A DNA stretch of 64,000 nucleotides, taken from Halomonas sp. TD01 (GTDB lineage Bacteria; Pseudomonadota; Gammaproteobacteria; Pseudomonadales; Halomonadaceae). Below the pieces are notes generated by a model. That model worked only from the letters and a program-made list of their open reading frames with translations. It was not told the DNA's origin and ran no database searches. The translations under genes and the position numbers were made by a program. The DNA lies in NCBI RefSeq assembly GCF_923868895.1, contig NZ_OV350343.1:1116001-1180000 (forward strand). The letters are read 5' to 3'. Below, in pieces: positions 55,336-64,000 of the stretch; within the stretch, counting starts at the first letter, position 1; every line of letters starts with the position of its first letter.

Positions 55336-56583
55336 TCAGCGCTCTAGGCCCATTGCTCGGCGTGCCAAGCTGCGGCGAAGCGGGCCCACTAAATTAAGCC
55401 CCACCAGCCCGGCTGCTCGGGCGTGCGGCAGTAGAGGCAGCGAATAGCCAAATAGACGTACTAATCCATCGCTAAACCGAATCACATTAGAGCGGTCATG
55501 AGCACGACGTCGCTCAAACGCCAGTAGCGTTTCCATATCGCTCAGGGCACGCTGATTTTGGGCACCCTGCGCCAACTCCTCGACCAGATCCATCACTGAG
55601 CGTAGCGCCAAGTTGAACCCCTGACCCGCCACCGGATGCAGCGCATGGGCAGCATTTCCCAGCACTGCCAACCCGGGTCGAACCGGCTCTTCAGCAGTAA
55701 TCAGTGAAAGCGGGTAGCTGAAACGCTGCCCCACCCGAGTAAAACGCCCTACTCGATCACCAAAGACAGCTTGTAGCTGGCGCAAAAACGCCGAATCAGA
55801 AAGCGCTAACCGCGCCTGCTCAGTGCCGCTGGCATGCGTCCAGACCAGCTCCATGGCCTGGCCTGGTAATGGCAGTAACGCAATCGGCCCCTCTGCCGTA
55901 AAGCGCTCGTAAGCCACCCCTTGATGAGGTTGGCTAATGCCCACGTGGGCAATGACGGCGGTCTGCTCATAAGAGCGATGACGACTACTAATACCCAGTT
56001 GCTCTTTCAGCCCAGATCGGCCGCCATCAGCGAGAATAGTCAGCGCCGCCGTTAGCTCACTACCGTCGGAAAGTATAAGGCGGTGACCGTTAGCTTGTGG
56101 CGTCAGTTGCGCCACCGTTGCAGGGCAGTGCCACTCAATCGACAGTTGCTGAAGCTGGTGATGCAACACACGCCCCATCCAAGCATTAGGAATAACATGC
56201 CCCAATGCCGACACACCTAACTCCTTGGCACTAAGCCTCGCGGCACCTAAGCGACCTCGCTCGCTGATATGTATACGCTTGATCGGGGTTGCTTCACTAC
56301 GCATCGCCTCCCAAACGCCCAGTTGGCGAAAGCGCTGAGCGGAGCCTTCAGCGATAGCGCTGGCCCTAGCATCAAAGCTCGGCTGCCACGCTGAATTATC
56401 AACGTTATCAGGCAGGGCCGCCGCTTCAATAATTGCCACGCGCCAGCCATAACGTTCAATTAATGGCGCTAACGCACAGCCTAAGCTGGCACCGACCAGC
56501 CCGCCCCCCACAATAACAATATCGTGGGTGAGCGTTGCTTCCTGCTGGTGTTGTCTTACCTGCTTAGTCCCATGCATTGACAT
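55336..56583 (-). CDS. ubiH: 2-octaprenyl-6-methoxyphenol hydroxylase
   Basis: UbiH hydroxylates the ring in ubiquinone synthesis with FAD and O2. The 415-residue product has IVIVGGGLVGASLG (22-35), and GNAAHALHPVAGQGFNLALR near 310, where Asn replaces the Asp of the usual GDA motif, as is characteristic of UbiH. GGAG precedes the ATG. The gene follows pepP after an 80 bp AT-rich gap and is followed by ubiI. Confidence 0.88.
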   Translation of the reverse strand: MSMHGTKQVRQHQQEATLTHDIVIVGGGLVGASLGCALAPLIERYGWRVAIIEAAALPDNVDNSAWQPSFDARASAIAEGSAQRFRQLGVWEAMRSEATPIKRIHISERGRLGAARLSAKELGVSALGHVIPNAWMGRVLHHQLQQLSIEWHCPATVAQLTPQANGHRLILSDGSELTAALTILADGGRSGLKEQLGISSRHRSYEQTAVIAHVGISQPHQGVAYERFTAEGPIALLPLPGQAMELVWTHASGTEQARLALSDSAFLRQLQAVFGDRVGRFTRVGQRFSYPLSLITAEEPVRPGLAVLGNAAHALHPVAGQGFNLALRSVMDLVEELAQGAQNQRALSDMETLLAFERRRAHDRSNVIRFSDGLVRLFGYSLPLLPHARAAGLVGLNLVGPLRRSLARRAMGLER

Positions 56584-56663
56584 CTCCTACGGATAAACCA
56601 AACCCAGCAAACGTAATTTCGTAATGTAAATTACATAATCAAATAACAGTAAAATTTTACTGC
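56584..56663 (-). other. AT-rich palindromic spacer between pepP and ubiH
   Basis: The gap contains the 16 bp perfect palindrome CAGTAAAATTTTACTG (56647-56662) directly after the pepP stop and ATGTAAATTACAT (56624-56636). The first could be a weak terminator or processing hairpin; both could be regulator sites. Confidence 0.4.
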
Positions 56664-58004
56664 TTATTTATTAGCCATTAATTGCTCTATATCAGCAATT
56701 TTTTTTGGCACTGCTGACGTAAGCACCTCTTGCCCATCCCGGGTCACCACGACATCGTCTTCAATACGAATTCCAATACCGCGGTAAGCCGCAGGAATGT
56801 CGTCATCGCAGGGAATGTATAAACCAGGCTCAATTGTGACGACCATTCCTTCGGCTAGAAGTCGCGGTGTCTCTTCATCCAGCCGATAAGCGCCTACGTC
56901 ATGCACGTCTAACCCCAGCCAATGTGATGTAGAGTGCAGGTAGAAGCGCCGATAACTCTCATCGTCAATGCGCGCCTGCACATCGCCCTCTAACAATCCG
57001 AGATCGATCAGCCCAGCGGTTAAATCACTCACGACCCCTTGGTGAATACCCGCCAGCGTGGCTCCCGGCTTGACGGCGTGCACAGCACGCTCTTGTGCAT
57101 CTAGCACCACTTGATAAAGCGCCCGCTGAGCGTCGTTGAACCGACCGTTAACCGGGAACGTACGGGTAATATCCCCCGCGTAGAGGTCGAACTCGGCCCC
57201 TGCGTCAATCAGCACAAGTGTATCGGCCTGCAACGTATCGCTGTTCTCAATATAGTGCAGCACGCAAGCGTTAACGCCACCACCAACAATGGTGCTATAC
57301 GCTGGCCCGCTAGCCCCCTGCCAAACGAATTCGTGCTCTAACTCTGCCTGCAACTGATACTCGCTTAACCCTGGACGGCAGGTACGCATCGCACGCGTAT
57401 GCGCCCTGGCTGAAATAGCTGCCGCATGGCGCAGTAGGGCAGTTTCAGCAGGGCTTTTAATAAGGCGCATCTCATGAATAAGTGGCCGGCTATCCAACCA
57501 CCCTTTCAATGCTGGCTTGCCCCGGCGCAGACCAGCCTGAGCGAAGGCCAACGCCTCTTCTGCAATACTTAACGCCTCGGGGTTATCTAACGGCAGATAG
57601 AGCATTGCGCGGCCTGCTAATAGACCTGGCAACTGCTCTTCCCGCTGGACATTTTCAATCGCTTGATCAATACCGTGTTGAGCCTCAATGCCCTGGGCAC
57701 CAAGACGCCTACCCGTCCAGGCTTCCATGGTCGCATCGCGGTCTTGGCAAAACACCACGCTTTGGCCTGCCTCTCGGCCAGGCAACAACACCAGCAATGC
57801 GTCGGGCTCTTGAATGCCGGTTAGGTAGTAAAAATCACTCTGCTGACGGAACGTGTATTCGCTATCGTGAGAGCGCGTTACCAAGGAAGCACTTGGCACC
57901 ACCAGCGCAGCATTGGCAGGTAGTTGGGCGATGAGCGTTTCTCGGCGCTGGCGGTATTCTTCAGGCGTAATAGCGGCGGGCCGAGGCAGTGACTCAAGCA
58001 ACAT
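56664..58004 (-). CDS. pepP: Xaa-Pro aminopeptidase
   Basis: PepP removes N-terminal residues preceding proline and has a dinuclear manganese site. The 446-residue product has the N-terminal aminopeptidase-P domain and the creatinase fold with ligands in LVLIDAGAEF and DITRTF (two Asp), SHWLGLDVHDVG (His), TIEPGLYI (Glu) and GIRIEDD (Glu). It follows ygfB by 14 bp, as in the E. coli ygfB-pepP-ubiH-ubiI operon. Confidence 0.95.
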   Translation of the reverse strand: MLLESLPRPAAITPEEYRQRRETLIAQLPANAALVVPSASLVTRSHDSEYTFRQQSDFYYLTGIQEPDALLVLLPGREAGQSVVFCQDRDATMEAWTGRRLGAQGIEAQHGIDQAIENVQREEQLPGLLAGRAMLYLPLDNPEALSIAEEALAFAQAGLRRGKPALKGWLDSRPLIHEMRLIKSPAETALLRHAAAISARAHTRAMRTCRPGLSEYQLQAELEHEFVWQGASGPAYSTIVGGGVNACVLHYIENSDTLQADTLVLIDAGAEFDLYAGDITRTFPVNGRFNDAQRALYQVVLDAQERAVHAVKPGATLAGIHQGVVSDLTAGLIDLGLLEGDVQARIDDESYRRFYLHSTSHWLGLDVHDVGAYRLDEETPRLLAEGMVVTIEPGLYIPCDDDIPAAYRGIGIRIEDDVVVTRDGQEVLTSAVPKKIADIEQLMANK

Positions 58005-58018
58005 AGATAACTCCTGTA

Positions 58019-58597
58019 TTAATGAACGGGGGCGTCGGTCTGCTCCACCTGGGGCATCCCTGGGTGCTGCTCGGTGTAGAGCAGCATGGCCGCCATACGC
58101 GCATGTTCCGTCAGCGCAAATAAATCATTTTCGTTCTCAGGGCTATCATCGATGTCTGTTTCGATCTGTACCAGTCCTGCAAGATCATCGATGGCCTCTT
58201 GTAGCGTCTTAGACCAGCGTTCGCGTAGCGCCTCATCAGCCACGTCCTCGACGACTTCCATAAAACCCAACGTCCACTCTTTCAGGCCCTGGGCTTGCTC
58301 GGCGAGTGAAAAAAGCTCATCGGGCAGCAGCGGCGTGTAATTCAAATCGCTGGCGCTCAATGCTTCCAGCGTTTGACGCCGCCAGCCCAGTAAACGTTCA
58401 GCGCTAGCCGCGTCTCGCGGCTGTTCGACACCTAAGCTTAGGCATACCTCTTCTAGCCATGCTTCAGCTGTCACGTCGCGTAGCGCTAGTAGACCACTAA
58501 GGCGGCCATCTAAAAATGCGGGCGACTGCATACTTCCATGAAGTAGAAAAACATCGGCGACGTCAGAAAAATCCTGGCGCTCATTGATTAGGGACAT
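58019..58597 (-). CDS. ygfB: UPF0149 family protein YgfB
   Basis: The 192-residue protein matches the YgfB/UPF0149 family in length and pattern: FLLHGSMQSPAFLDGRLSGLL near 17-37, FTLGFMEV-like LKEWTLGFMEVVED near 125-138 and an acidic C-terminal half (DIDDSPENENDLFALTEHAR). Its function is not established here; a role in beta-lactamase regulation was reported for P. aeruginosa YgfB. It is the first gene of this minus-strand operon, divergent from zapA. Confidence 0.85.
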   Translation of the reverse strand: MSLINERQDFSDVADVFLLHGSMQSPAFLDGRLSGLLALRDVTAEAWLEEVCLSLGVEQPRDAASAERLLGWRRQTLEALSASDLNYTPLLPDELFSLAEQAQGLKEWTLGFMEVVEDVADEALRERWSKTLQEAIDDLAGLVQIETDIDDSPENENDLFALTEHARMAAMLLYTEQHPGMPQVEQTDAPVH

Positions 58598-58803
58598 AGG
58601 TATTGCTCGCTGTACAAAATAGGGAATGAAGTCGTCGTAACAACGTGTCTAAAAGGGTGTTTAACCGCGGAAGGAATCTCACGACGCGCGCGCCTGTGCG
58701 TTGACCCCACATAAGCCGCTCTCTTATAGTGAACGCCAACTATCCTTCCTATGCAGCGATGTTAACGCATTGGTCAATAAAATGACCGGTGCTGGAGTTT
58801 TTG

Positions 58804-59112
58804 ATGAGTAACGCGAAGCGGCCAACCAAAGAAATCACCCTACTGGGTCGCAGCTACATGATTGCTTGCGACACCGGCGAAGAAGCCAAGCTGGAACGCG
58901 CTGCTCGCTATTTAGATCGCGCGATGAATGGCATTCATGCCCAAAGCAACGCCCTTGGCAGTGAGCGGGTTGCGGTGATGGCAGCCCTGAATATCACCCA
59001 TGAGTTACTTGAGATTATGGATGAGCACCGCGCGAGCGAAGCAAACCTTAGCCGCCTAAACGACCGCCTTGAACGGGCACTGGCTGACACACGCCAACAA
59101 AAAGAACCATAA
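58804..59112 (+). CDS. zapA: cell division protein ZapA
   Basis: ZapA bundles FtsZ protofilaments. The 102-residue product has an N-terminal ITLLGRSYMIACDTGEEAKL segment (about 11-30) and a C-terminal coiled coil (about 60-100, ending DRLERALADTRQQ). I chose ATG 58804 because GGAG lies 6 bp upstream; a GTG at 58789 is possible. The order zapA-6S RNA-fau is conserved in gammaproteobacteria. Confidence 0.92.
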   Translation: MSNAKRPTKEITLLGRSYMIACDTGEEAKLERAARYLDRAMNGIHAQSNALGSERVAVMAALNITHELLEIMDEHRASEANLSRLNDRLERALADTRQQKEP

Positions 59113-59130
59113 GAACCTGCTGTTGACTCT

Positions 59131-59158
59131 TTGGCATTATCACTGGCTCTGTTAGGAT
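59131..59158 (+). promoter_or_regulatory. candidate 6S RNA promoter
   Basis: TTGGCA (59131-59136) and TAGGAT (59153-59158) are separated by 16 bp, and the 6S RNA begins about 5-7 bp beyond the -10. The boxes are close to the sigma-70 consensus. The zapA stop lies 18 bp upstream, so processing from a zapA transcript is also possible. Confidence 0.5.
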
Positions 59159-59162
59159 AGTG

Positions 59163-59346
59163 GTGTTCTCTGGGGTGTACGCCAGTCGTTATAGTCCCTC
59201 GAGCCTATGCGAAGTACCCAGGGGGCCAAATGCTAGCCAAACCCGTGTGCATGTCCGTGCGTCGGAAAGCCTGACGGTTTGGCTGCGGCCACCCACCTGA
59301 ACCAGTAGGTTCAGGGCCAGAACGACAGCGGCATTCTGGGGAACAC
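59163..59346 (+). ncRNA. ssrS: 6S RNA
   Basis: 6S RNA mimics an open promoter and holds sigma-70 RNA polymerase in stationary phase. The 184 nt region between zapA and fau has closing-stem ends GTGTTC and GAACAC, the diagnostic GTCCGTGCGTCGGAAAGCC region corresponding to E. coli GGTCCGTCCGAGAAGCC, and the TGAACC-AGTA-GGTTCA hairpin seen as TTGAACC-AAG-GGTTCAA in E. coli. Gene order is also conserved. Exact ends are estimated. Confidence 0.9.
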
Positions 59347-59380
59347 TTAGTCTTAGTTAGCTCGTCACGAGTAGCTCGTT

Positions 59381-60013
59381 ATGAACGACACTGCTGACCG
59401 CAGTACACTCGGCGATAAAACTGCGCTTCGCCGTGAGCTTAGACGTAGACGTCGCACCCTTTCCCCGAATCAGCAAAAACAAGCCGCTGCCTCTCTTTGC
59501 CAGCGCCTTAAACGGCTGCCTGAAATTCGTCGCGCGAGACGCATTAGTCTTTATTTACCGGTTAATGGCGAGATAGACCCGACACAACTGCTCCCTTGGC
59601 TTCGCCAGCGGAAAGTAAGCATTTACTTACCTGTATTGCGCCCATTTTCGGCTAATCGCCTTTGGTTTGTTGCTTACCGCGAAACCACCCCTATGGTTAA
59701 AAATCGCTTTGGCATCGCGGAACCCTGCACACGGTTTGCTGCCGAGCGACGTAATCGCCTGCCTGCCTGGGCGCTAGATACACTTATTGTTCCGCTGGTT
59801 GGGTTTGATAAGCAAGCAAACCGCATGGGCATGGGAGGCGGTTTCTATGATCGAAGTCTTGCTTTTATGCGCCACCAAGGGCCAGCGCCAACACTAATAG
59901 GCGTTGCTCACGCCTGCCAACAGGTGGATGCGCTACCCATCGAGCCTTGGGACATACCGCTGGACGTGGTAGCCAGCGACACGATGGTTATTCGACCAAC
60001 AAAAACGGGCTGA
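59381..60013 (+). CDS. fau: 5-formyltetrahydrofolate cyclo-ligase
   Basis: This enzyme (YgfA) converts 5-formyl-THF to 5,10-methenyl-THF with ATP. The 210-residue product has the basic N-terminus KTALRRELRRRRRTLSP, SLYLPVNGEIDP near 54-65, and the C-terminal LIVPLVGFDKQANRMGMGGGFYDR motif, here spanning about 137-160, with Mg/ATP-binding MGMGGGFYDR. It lies directly downstream of 6S RNA, and in E. coli the two are co-transcribed. A terminator overlaps its stop codon. Confidence 0.93.
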   Translation: MNDTADRSTLGDKTALRRELRRRRRTLSPNQQKQAAASLCQRLKRLPEIRRARRISLYLPVNGEIDPTQLLPWLRQRKVSIYLPVLRPFSANRLWFVAYRETTPMVKNRFGIAEPCTRFAAERRNRLPAWALDTLIVPLVGFDKQANRMGMGGGFYDRSLAFMRHQGPAPTLIGVAHACQQVDALPIEPWDIPLDVVASDTMVIRPTKTG

Positions 60014-60034
60014 TCTTAAAGATCAGCCCGTTTT
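60002..60034. terminator. bidirectional terminator after fau
   Basis: AAAACGGGCTGATC and its exact complement GATCAGCCCGTTTT form a 14 bp stem with a 5 nt loop (60016-60020). T-runs occur in both directions, so it can serve fau and the convergent small minus-strand gene at 60094-60192. Confidence 0.9.
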
Positions 60035-60093
60035 AAACATCCACTAGCTAGGTGCAGCGTTTACGCTGAAAGCGCTGTGATTAACCTAGTAAG

Positions 60094-60192
60094 TTAACTC
60101 CCCGACAGCGCTTGCGCATATCCAGTGGCGAGTACCCCAAGTAAAAACACCACCGTTAGCGCCATCACCATATCAGGCTTTCTCCGCCGCAT
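60094..60192 (-). CDS. 32-residue single-span membrane protein
   Basis: This short gene encodes a basic start (MRRRKPDMVM), a hydrophobic helix (about 10-27, ALTVVFLLGVLATGYAQA) and a short polar end. GGAG and GAGG precede the ATG at 7 and 3 bp. The start and helix pattern resembles small conserved proteins I recall from pseudomonads and relatives (basic N-terminus, KPD, FLLGV, TGY), but I cannot name a family. It ends 60 bp before a bidirectional terminator and lies in an otherwise empty 400 bp gap. It is below the usual length cutoff. Confidence 0.6.
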   Translation of the reverse strand: MRRRKPDMVMALTVVFLLGVLATGYAQALSGS

Positions 60193-60419
60193 GCCTCATC
60201 TCCAACGTCTTTCACAGTTGCCAAATGCCCTTAGTGCGTCATCTAGGCAATGCTTATCAAAAGATGACACACCTCATTAATTTCGCCCACGACTATAGGG
60301 CCATAGAGGAAGACTGACAACTGCTTTCAGCGCTATTTTTAACGCGCCATTAAACGTTTCTAAAAGTTCATATTTCTTAGCAGCTCTGTATCCTGGGGTT
60401 AGTGAGCACTTACAATTGT
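60193..60419. other. intergenic region between small gene and ilvA
   Basis: This stretch receives ilvA transcription from the right and must contain the small-gene promoter reading left. I see no further gene and no strong terminator hairpin for ilvA. Confidence 0.4.
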
Positions 60420-61934
60420 TTACGCCATAAAAAGCCGATACGCTGGATTATCACTCTCCCGCCAATAACGGTAGCCAATCGCATCTAAGTACTCTGCGAC
60501 ATGTGTTTGATCACTACTCGGCACTTGCATACCGACTAGCACACGACCATAGGCAGCCCCATGATTTCGATAATGGAACAGTGAAATATTCCAGTCATGG
60601 GGCAGCTGGGTTAAAAAGTTCATCAACGCACCAGGCCGCTCAGGAAACTCAAAACGATAAAGCTCTTCTTCAAAGCGTTCACTAGGCCGACCACCGCTAA
60701 GATGACGAATATGCAACTTCGCCAGCTCATTATCGGTTAAATCTTCAACTTGATAGCCACCTTCACGAAGCTTATCAATCACCGCCTGACGATCTTCCCC
60801 ACCCGGTTTAACTTGAACACCAACAAAGATATGAGCCTCGCTATTATCCGCATAGCGATAGCTGAACTCGGTCACCATCCGCTTACCCAGTGTACGGCAG
60901 AACTTTTTAAAACTGCCTGGTTTTTCCGCAATGGTTACTGCCAAGATCGCTTCGCGCTGCTCACCCAGCTCGGTGCGCTCTGCAATATGCTGCAAACGAT
61001 CAAAATTAGTGTTCGCGCCAGAGTTGATACACAGCAGCGTCTCGCCTTCAGCGCCGGTTTGCTGCACATATTTCTTCAGGCCGGCCAACGAAAGCGCGCC
61101 TGATGTTTCTGCGACGGCGCGGGTATCCTCAAATATATCCTTCACGGCAGCGCACATTTCATCGGTATTCACCGTGATGACATCGTCGATTAAATCGCGC
61201 ACTAATGAAAAGGGCACCTCGCCGATTTGCGCGACGGCTACGCCTTCCGCAAACACGCCAACCTGATCCAGTACAACACGCTCCCCAGCTTCCAGTGCTG
61301 CTTTTAAACAGGCGCTATCTTCGGCTTCTACGGCGATGATTTTGATATCTGGGCGCAGATATTTCACATATGCCGCCACCCCCGCAATTAAGCCGCCGCC
61401 ACCAACAGGAATAAAAATAGCGTCTAAACGGCCGCTGTGCTGACGAAGAATTTCTACACCGATAGTGCCCTGACCTGCGACTACATCGATATCGTCAAAC
61501 GGCGGGATATAGGTATAGCCGTGCTCTTTAATCAATTCTTGAGCATGTTCAGCAGCAGCGGCAAATGCGTCACCTTTTAAAATAACTTTCGCACCGCGGG
61601 CGCGCACTGCCTGAACCTTGATATCGGGCGTAATCCGCGGCATCACAATAACCGCTTTCACGCCCATTAGCTTAGCTGCCATGGCCAGCCCCTGAGCGTG
61701 GTTCCCCGCCGATGCTGCGATCACTCCCTTGGCCTTCTGCTCTTCAGATAGCTGGGCCATTTTGTTGTAGGCACCACGAATCTTGAATGAAAACACGGGC
61801 TGCAGATCTTCGCGCTTGATCAAAATTTGGTTATTGAAACGACGCGACAAAAAGGGAGCGGGGGAAATAGGGGTCTCACAAGCGGCTTCATAAACGCGGG
61901 CTTGGAGAATCTTTTTGACGGTTGCTTCGAGCAT
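60420..61934 (-). CDS. ilvA: threonine ammonia-lyase, biosynthetic
   Basis: IlvA deaminates threonine to 2-oxobutanoate, the first step of isoleucine synthesis. The 504-residue enzyme has the PLP lysine Lys51 in FSFKIRGAY, SAGNHAQGLA near 75-84, the glycine-rich PVGGGGLIAG near 186-195, and two C-terminal ACT-like regulatory domains (about 325-500) that sense isoleucine and valine. I chose ATG 61934 by family comparison; an upstream ATG at 62030 gives 32 unrelated residues. It is divergent from rpiA. Confidence 0.94.
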   Translation of the reverse strand: MLEATVKKILQARVYEAACETPISPAPFLSRRFNNQILIKREDLQPVFSFKIRGAYNKMAQLSEEQKAKGVIAASAGNHAQGLAMAAKLMGVKAVIVMPRITPDIKVQAVRARGAKVILKGDAFAAAAEHAQELIKEHGYTYIPPFDDIDVVAGQGTIGVEILRQHSGRLDAIFIPVGGGGLIAGVAAYVKYLRPDIKIIAVEAEDSACLKAALEAGERVVLDQVGVFAEGVAVAQIGEVPFSLVRDLIDDVITVNTDEMCAAVKDIFEDTRAVAETSGALSLAGLKKYVQQTGAEGETLLCINSGANTNFDRLQHIAERTELGEQREAILAVTIAEKPGSFKKFCRTLGKRMVTEFSYRYADNSEAHIFVGVQVKPGGEDRQAVIDKLREGGYQVEDLTDNELAKLHIRHLSGGRPSERFEEELYRFEFPERPGALMNFLTQLPHDWNISLFHYRNHGAAYGRVLVGMQVPSSDQTHVAEYLDAIGYRYWRESDNPAYRLFMA

Positions 61935-62094
61935 GCGGGAATCCCAGAAAAATAACGTGACCCTGACGGGTGCGAGCAAAGCCTTTATTGGTAGCAGATT
62001 ACGCCTAGCGTCGTCTAGCGGCGTTTCCATCGGCAGTGGGCGCTAAGGCCGTTATACTAGGGAGCACTGCCTAACCCTGACGCAGGAAAATGTG

Positions 62095-62769
62095 ATGACC
62101 CAAGATGAATTGAAAGCGGCCGTAGCGGACGCTGCGATTAAAGAGATTGAGCCTCATCTCGAAAAAGACACCGTGCTAGGTATTGGCACAGGCTCAACAG
62201 CGAACCTGTTTATTGACCGTTTAGGCCCGCTAAGAGATCGTTTCAAAGGCGCTGTTGCCAGCTCAGAAGCCAGTGCTAAACGCCTACAGGCGCTAGGTAT
62301 CGAGATATTCGAGCTCAACAATGTTGGCGATGTACCTTTTTACATCGATGGTGCAGACGAAGTAAACGCTAACTTACAAATGATTAAGGGGGGAGGCGCA
62401 GCACTGACCCGGGAAAAAATCGTCGCCGCCTGCGCCAAGCGATTTATTTGCATTGCCGATGGTTCGAAATACGTTGCTCAATTAGGCAACTTCCCACTGC
62501 CGGTAGAAGTAATTCCCATGGCGCGCTCCTACGTCGCTCGGGAATTGGTCAAGCTAGGCGCAGACCCTGTCTATCGACAAGGTGTCGTCACCGATAATGG
62601 CAACCAGATTATCGACTGCTTTGATTTTATGATCGACGACCCAGCGTCCATGGAGGCACGGATTAATGCCATTGTGGGCGTGGTAACAAACGGGTTATTC
62701 GCTCAACGCGGTGCTGATGTGCTGCTGCTGGGTACAGAGAACGGCGTGGAACGAACCGCGTTACGTTAG
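62095..62769 (+). CDS. rpiA: ribose-5-phosphate isomerase A
   Basis: RpiA interconverts ribose-5-phosphate and ribulose-5-phosphate. The 224-residue product has the family motifs [14 protein letters not shown] (about 29-42), IDGADEVN (about 82-89), [14 protein letters not shown] (about 95-108) and [14 protein letters not shown] 62095 follows AGGA by 7 bp; a GTG 3 bp upstream is in the same frame. The rpiA/ilvA divergent pair is conserved in pseudomonads too. The 3' end overlaps waaA by 9 bp. Confidence 0.95.
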   Translation: MTQDELKAAVADAAIKEIEPHLEKDTVLGIGTGSTANLFIDRLGPLRDRFKGAVASSEASAKRLQALGIEIFELNNVGDVPFYIDGADEVNANLQMIKGGGAALTREKIVAACAKRFICIADGSKYVAQLGNFPLPVEVIPMARSYVARELVKLGADPVYRQGVVTDNGNQIIDCFDFMIDDPASMEARINAIVGVVTNGLFAQRGADVLLLGTENGVERTALR

Positions 62770-64000
62770 CCACTGGCTAAGCCCATCGAGAGTGCGCGCT
62801 AGCGCTCCTCGGTTGTCTTCAACCACCTTTCGCCCAGCATGCCCAATGTGCTGGGCGAAAGGTGGACTTACCAGTAGCTCGGCCAGTGCGTCGGCCAAGG
62901 CGTCGGGGGTATCCACCACGCTTAATGCGCCTGACGACAATAGCGGCTCAGCCACATCGCTAAAGTTCTCAAGCGAAGGGCCGCAGAGCACCGGCTTACC
63001 CAACGCCGCAGGCTCCAGCACGTTGTGGCCGCCCAACGGCACCAAACTACCACCGACATAAGCCACATGGCCTGCTGCATAAAGCGTTGCTAGCTCCCCT
63101 AGCGTGTCACCCAGGTATATCTGCATTTGTGGCGTGACGGCCTGCTGCTGGCTGCGACGGCTGAGTGTCCAGCCGCCCTGGGCACACAGGCTAGCCACCT
63201 CGTCAAAACGCTGAGGGTGCCGTGGCACCAGTACCAATAACGCTGTTGGAAAGCGCTTTAATAGTTGGCGGTGAGCCTCCAAGAGCAGTGCTTCCTCTCC
63301 TTCACGGGTAGAGCCTGCCACCCACACTGGGCGCACGCCCCACGCTTGAAGTAAGCATTCACTCTCTTTTAAAGCCTTTTCCTGAGAAGGTACTTCAAAT
63401 TTTAACGAGCCCACGACACGGGTTACTTCTGCACGACATCCTAAGGCTTGAAAGCGCTCGGCATCTTGCACAGATTTAGCAGCCAGCCATGTGACATTAA
63501 CTAATGCACCCGCCATCAACGAGCGCAGGCGCTGATAACGTGCAAAGGCTCGCGGCGATAGCCGCCCGTTCACAACCGCAACAGGTACCGCTTGTTGGTG
63601 GCAAGCGTGCAGCAAATTGGGCCATAGCTCGGTTTCAAACAAAATGGCAAGGGTGGGCTGCACGCGGGCAATAAAGCGCTTGGCTGCACCTGGGAAATCC
63701 AAGGGTAGAAAGCAGTGCGCGAGCCTTACTTGGTCAGGTGCAGCTTGTTCATCAATTAGCGCCTGAGCTTGCTGAGCTCCAGTCGCGGTCATGGTGGTAA
63801 GCAGCAGGCTGTGATGAGGGTAGCGCGCCAGCAAACCTTCTATCAGCGGACGCGCAGCGCGCACTTCCCCCACCGAGGCGCAGTGCAACCAAATTCGTGG
63901 CGCTTGAGGAAGCGCACCCAGGCGCATACCAAAACGCTGCAAGCGGGAGTAAGTAAGTACTTGCTCCCGCCAAATACGCCATAAAATAAGCGGAGACAAG
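62761..64000 (-). CDS. waaA: 3-deoxy-D-manno-octulosonic acid transferase, 5' end off window
   Basis: WaaA (KdtA) adds KDO residues to lipid IVA at the inner membrane face. At least 412 residues are visible. The N-terminal [19 protein letters not shown] region (with catalytic-base Glu), [25 protein letters not shown] and [10 protein letters not shown] are clear, then [21 protein letters not shown] near the C-terminus. The membrane-anchor start that should precede these by about 10-20 residues lies beyond base 64000, so the visible start is not the true one. Confidence 0.93.
   Translation of the reverse strand, partial: LSPLILWRIWREQVLTYSRLQRFGMRLGALPQAPRIWLHCASVGEVRAARPLIEGLLARYPHHSLLLTTMTATGAQQAQALIDEQAAPDQVRLAHCFLPLDFPGAAKRFIARVQPTLAILFETELWPNLLHACHQQAVPVAVVNGRLSPRAFARYQRLRSLMAGALVNVTWLAAKSVQDAERFQALGCRAEVTRVVGSLKFEVPSQEKALKESECLLQAWGVRPVWVAGSTREGEEALLLEAHRQLLKRFPTALLVLVPRHPQRFDEVASLCAQGGWTLSRRSQQQAVTPQMQIYLGDTLGELATLYAAGHVAYVGGSLVPLGGHNVLEPAALGKPVLCGPSLENFSDVAEPLLSSGALSVVDTPDALADALAELLVSPPFAQHIGHAGRKVVEDNRGALARTLDGLSQWLT

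Overview
The window is a core-genome segment of a gammaproteobacterium, most likely a member of the Halomonadaceae (Halomonas/Vreelandella type). This rests on recognised proteins and synteny: a TAXI-type TRAP transporter, an NSS Na+ symporter, an acidic low-complexity exported protein, and gammaproteobacterial gene orders such as tkt-epd-pgk-fba, rsmE-gshB-algH-ruvX and ygfB-pepP-ubiH-ubiI facing zapA-6S RNA-fau. Genus level is inference; no database search was possible. I see no phage, insertion sequence, CRISPR array or tRNA gene.

Layout. (1) 1-5050: an rRNA operon on the minus strand, entered inside the 23S gene, then its 16S gene and two promoters. (2) 5.1-10.7 kb: L-lactate dehydrogenase lldD, divergent from an lldR-dctB-dctD operon with two LldR/PdhR-type operators between them. 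(3) 10.6-15.9 kb: YdjM-like membrane protein, gamma-carbonic anhydrase-like protein, NSS symporter, oligopeptidase A and YheV. (4) 15.9-19.6 kb: a TAXI TRAP operon preceded by a candidate sigma-54 promoter and two DctD-like upstream sites. (5) 19.7-25 kb: metF, AEC transporter, ligB, metK. (6) 25-31.6 kb: tkt, lrgAB, epd, pgk, fba (central carbon metabolism). (7) 31.7-37.7 kb: small proteins, a YieH-like phosphatase, YciH, a NERD protein, dgt, and a SAM methyltransferase with a regulatory domain. (8) 38.1-43.6 kb: a complete second rRNA operon (5S, 23S, 16S) in the same orientation, nearly identical to the first. (9) 43.7-49.7 kb: pyrB facing ruvX-algH-gshB-cvfB-rsmE-secB-yibN. (10) 49.9-54 kb: gpmI-envC-ctpA. 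(11) 54-60 kb: ubiI-ubiH-pepP-ygfB, zapA, 6S RNA, fau. (12) 60-64 kb: a 32-residue membrane protein gene, ilvA, rpiA and the 3' part of waaA.

How it fits together. The most interesting signal is regulatory. DctB/DctD (an NtrC-class, sigma-54-dependent pair) lies about 6 kb from a TAXI TRAP operon whose upstream region has two DctD-like palindromes 33 bp apart and a GG-N10-GC sigma-54 element. The same two-component pair is co-transcribed with a lactate-type GntR repressor, which suggests linked control of organic-acid uptake and lactate oxidation. The two direct rRNA operons bracket about 33 kb and share promoters, boxA elements and a tRNA-less spacer with a long hairpin. I found no clear previously undescribed multi-gene system; the remaining novelty is in small proteins, repeats and regulatory elements.
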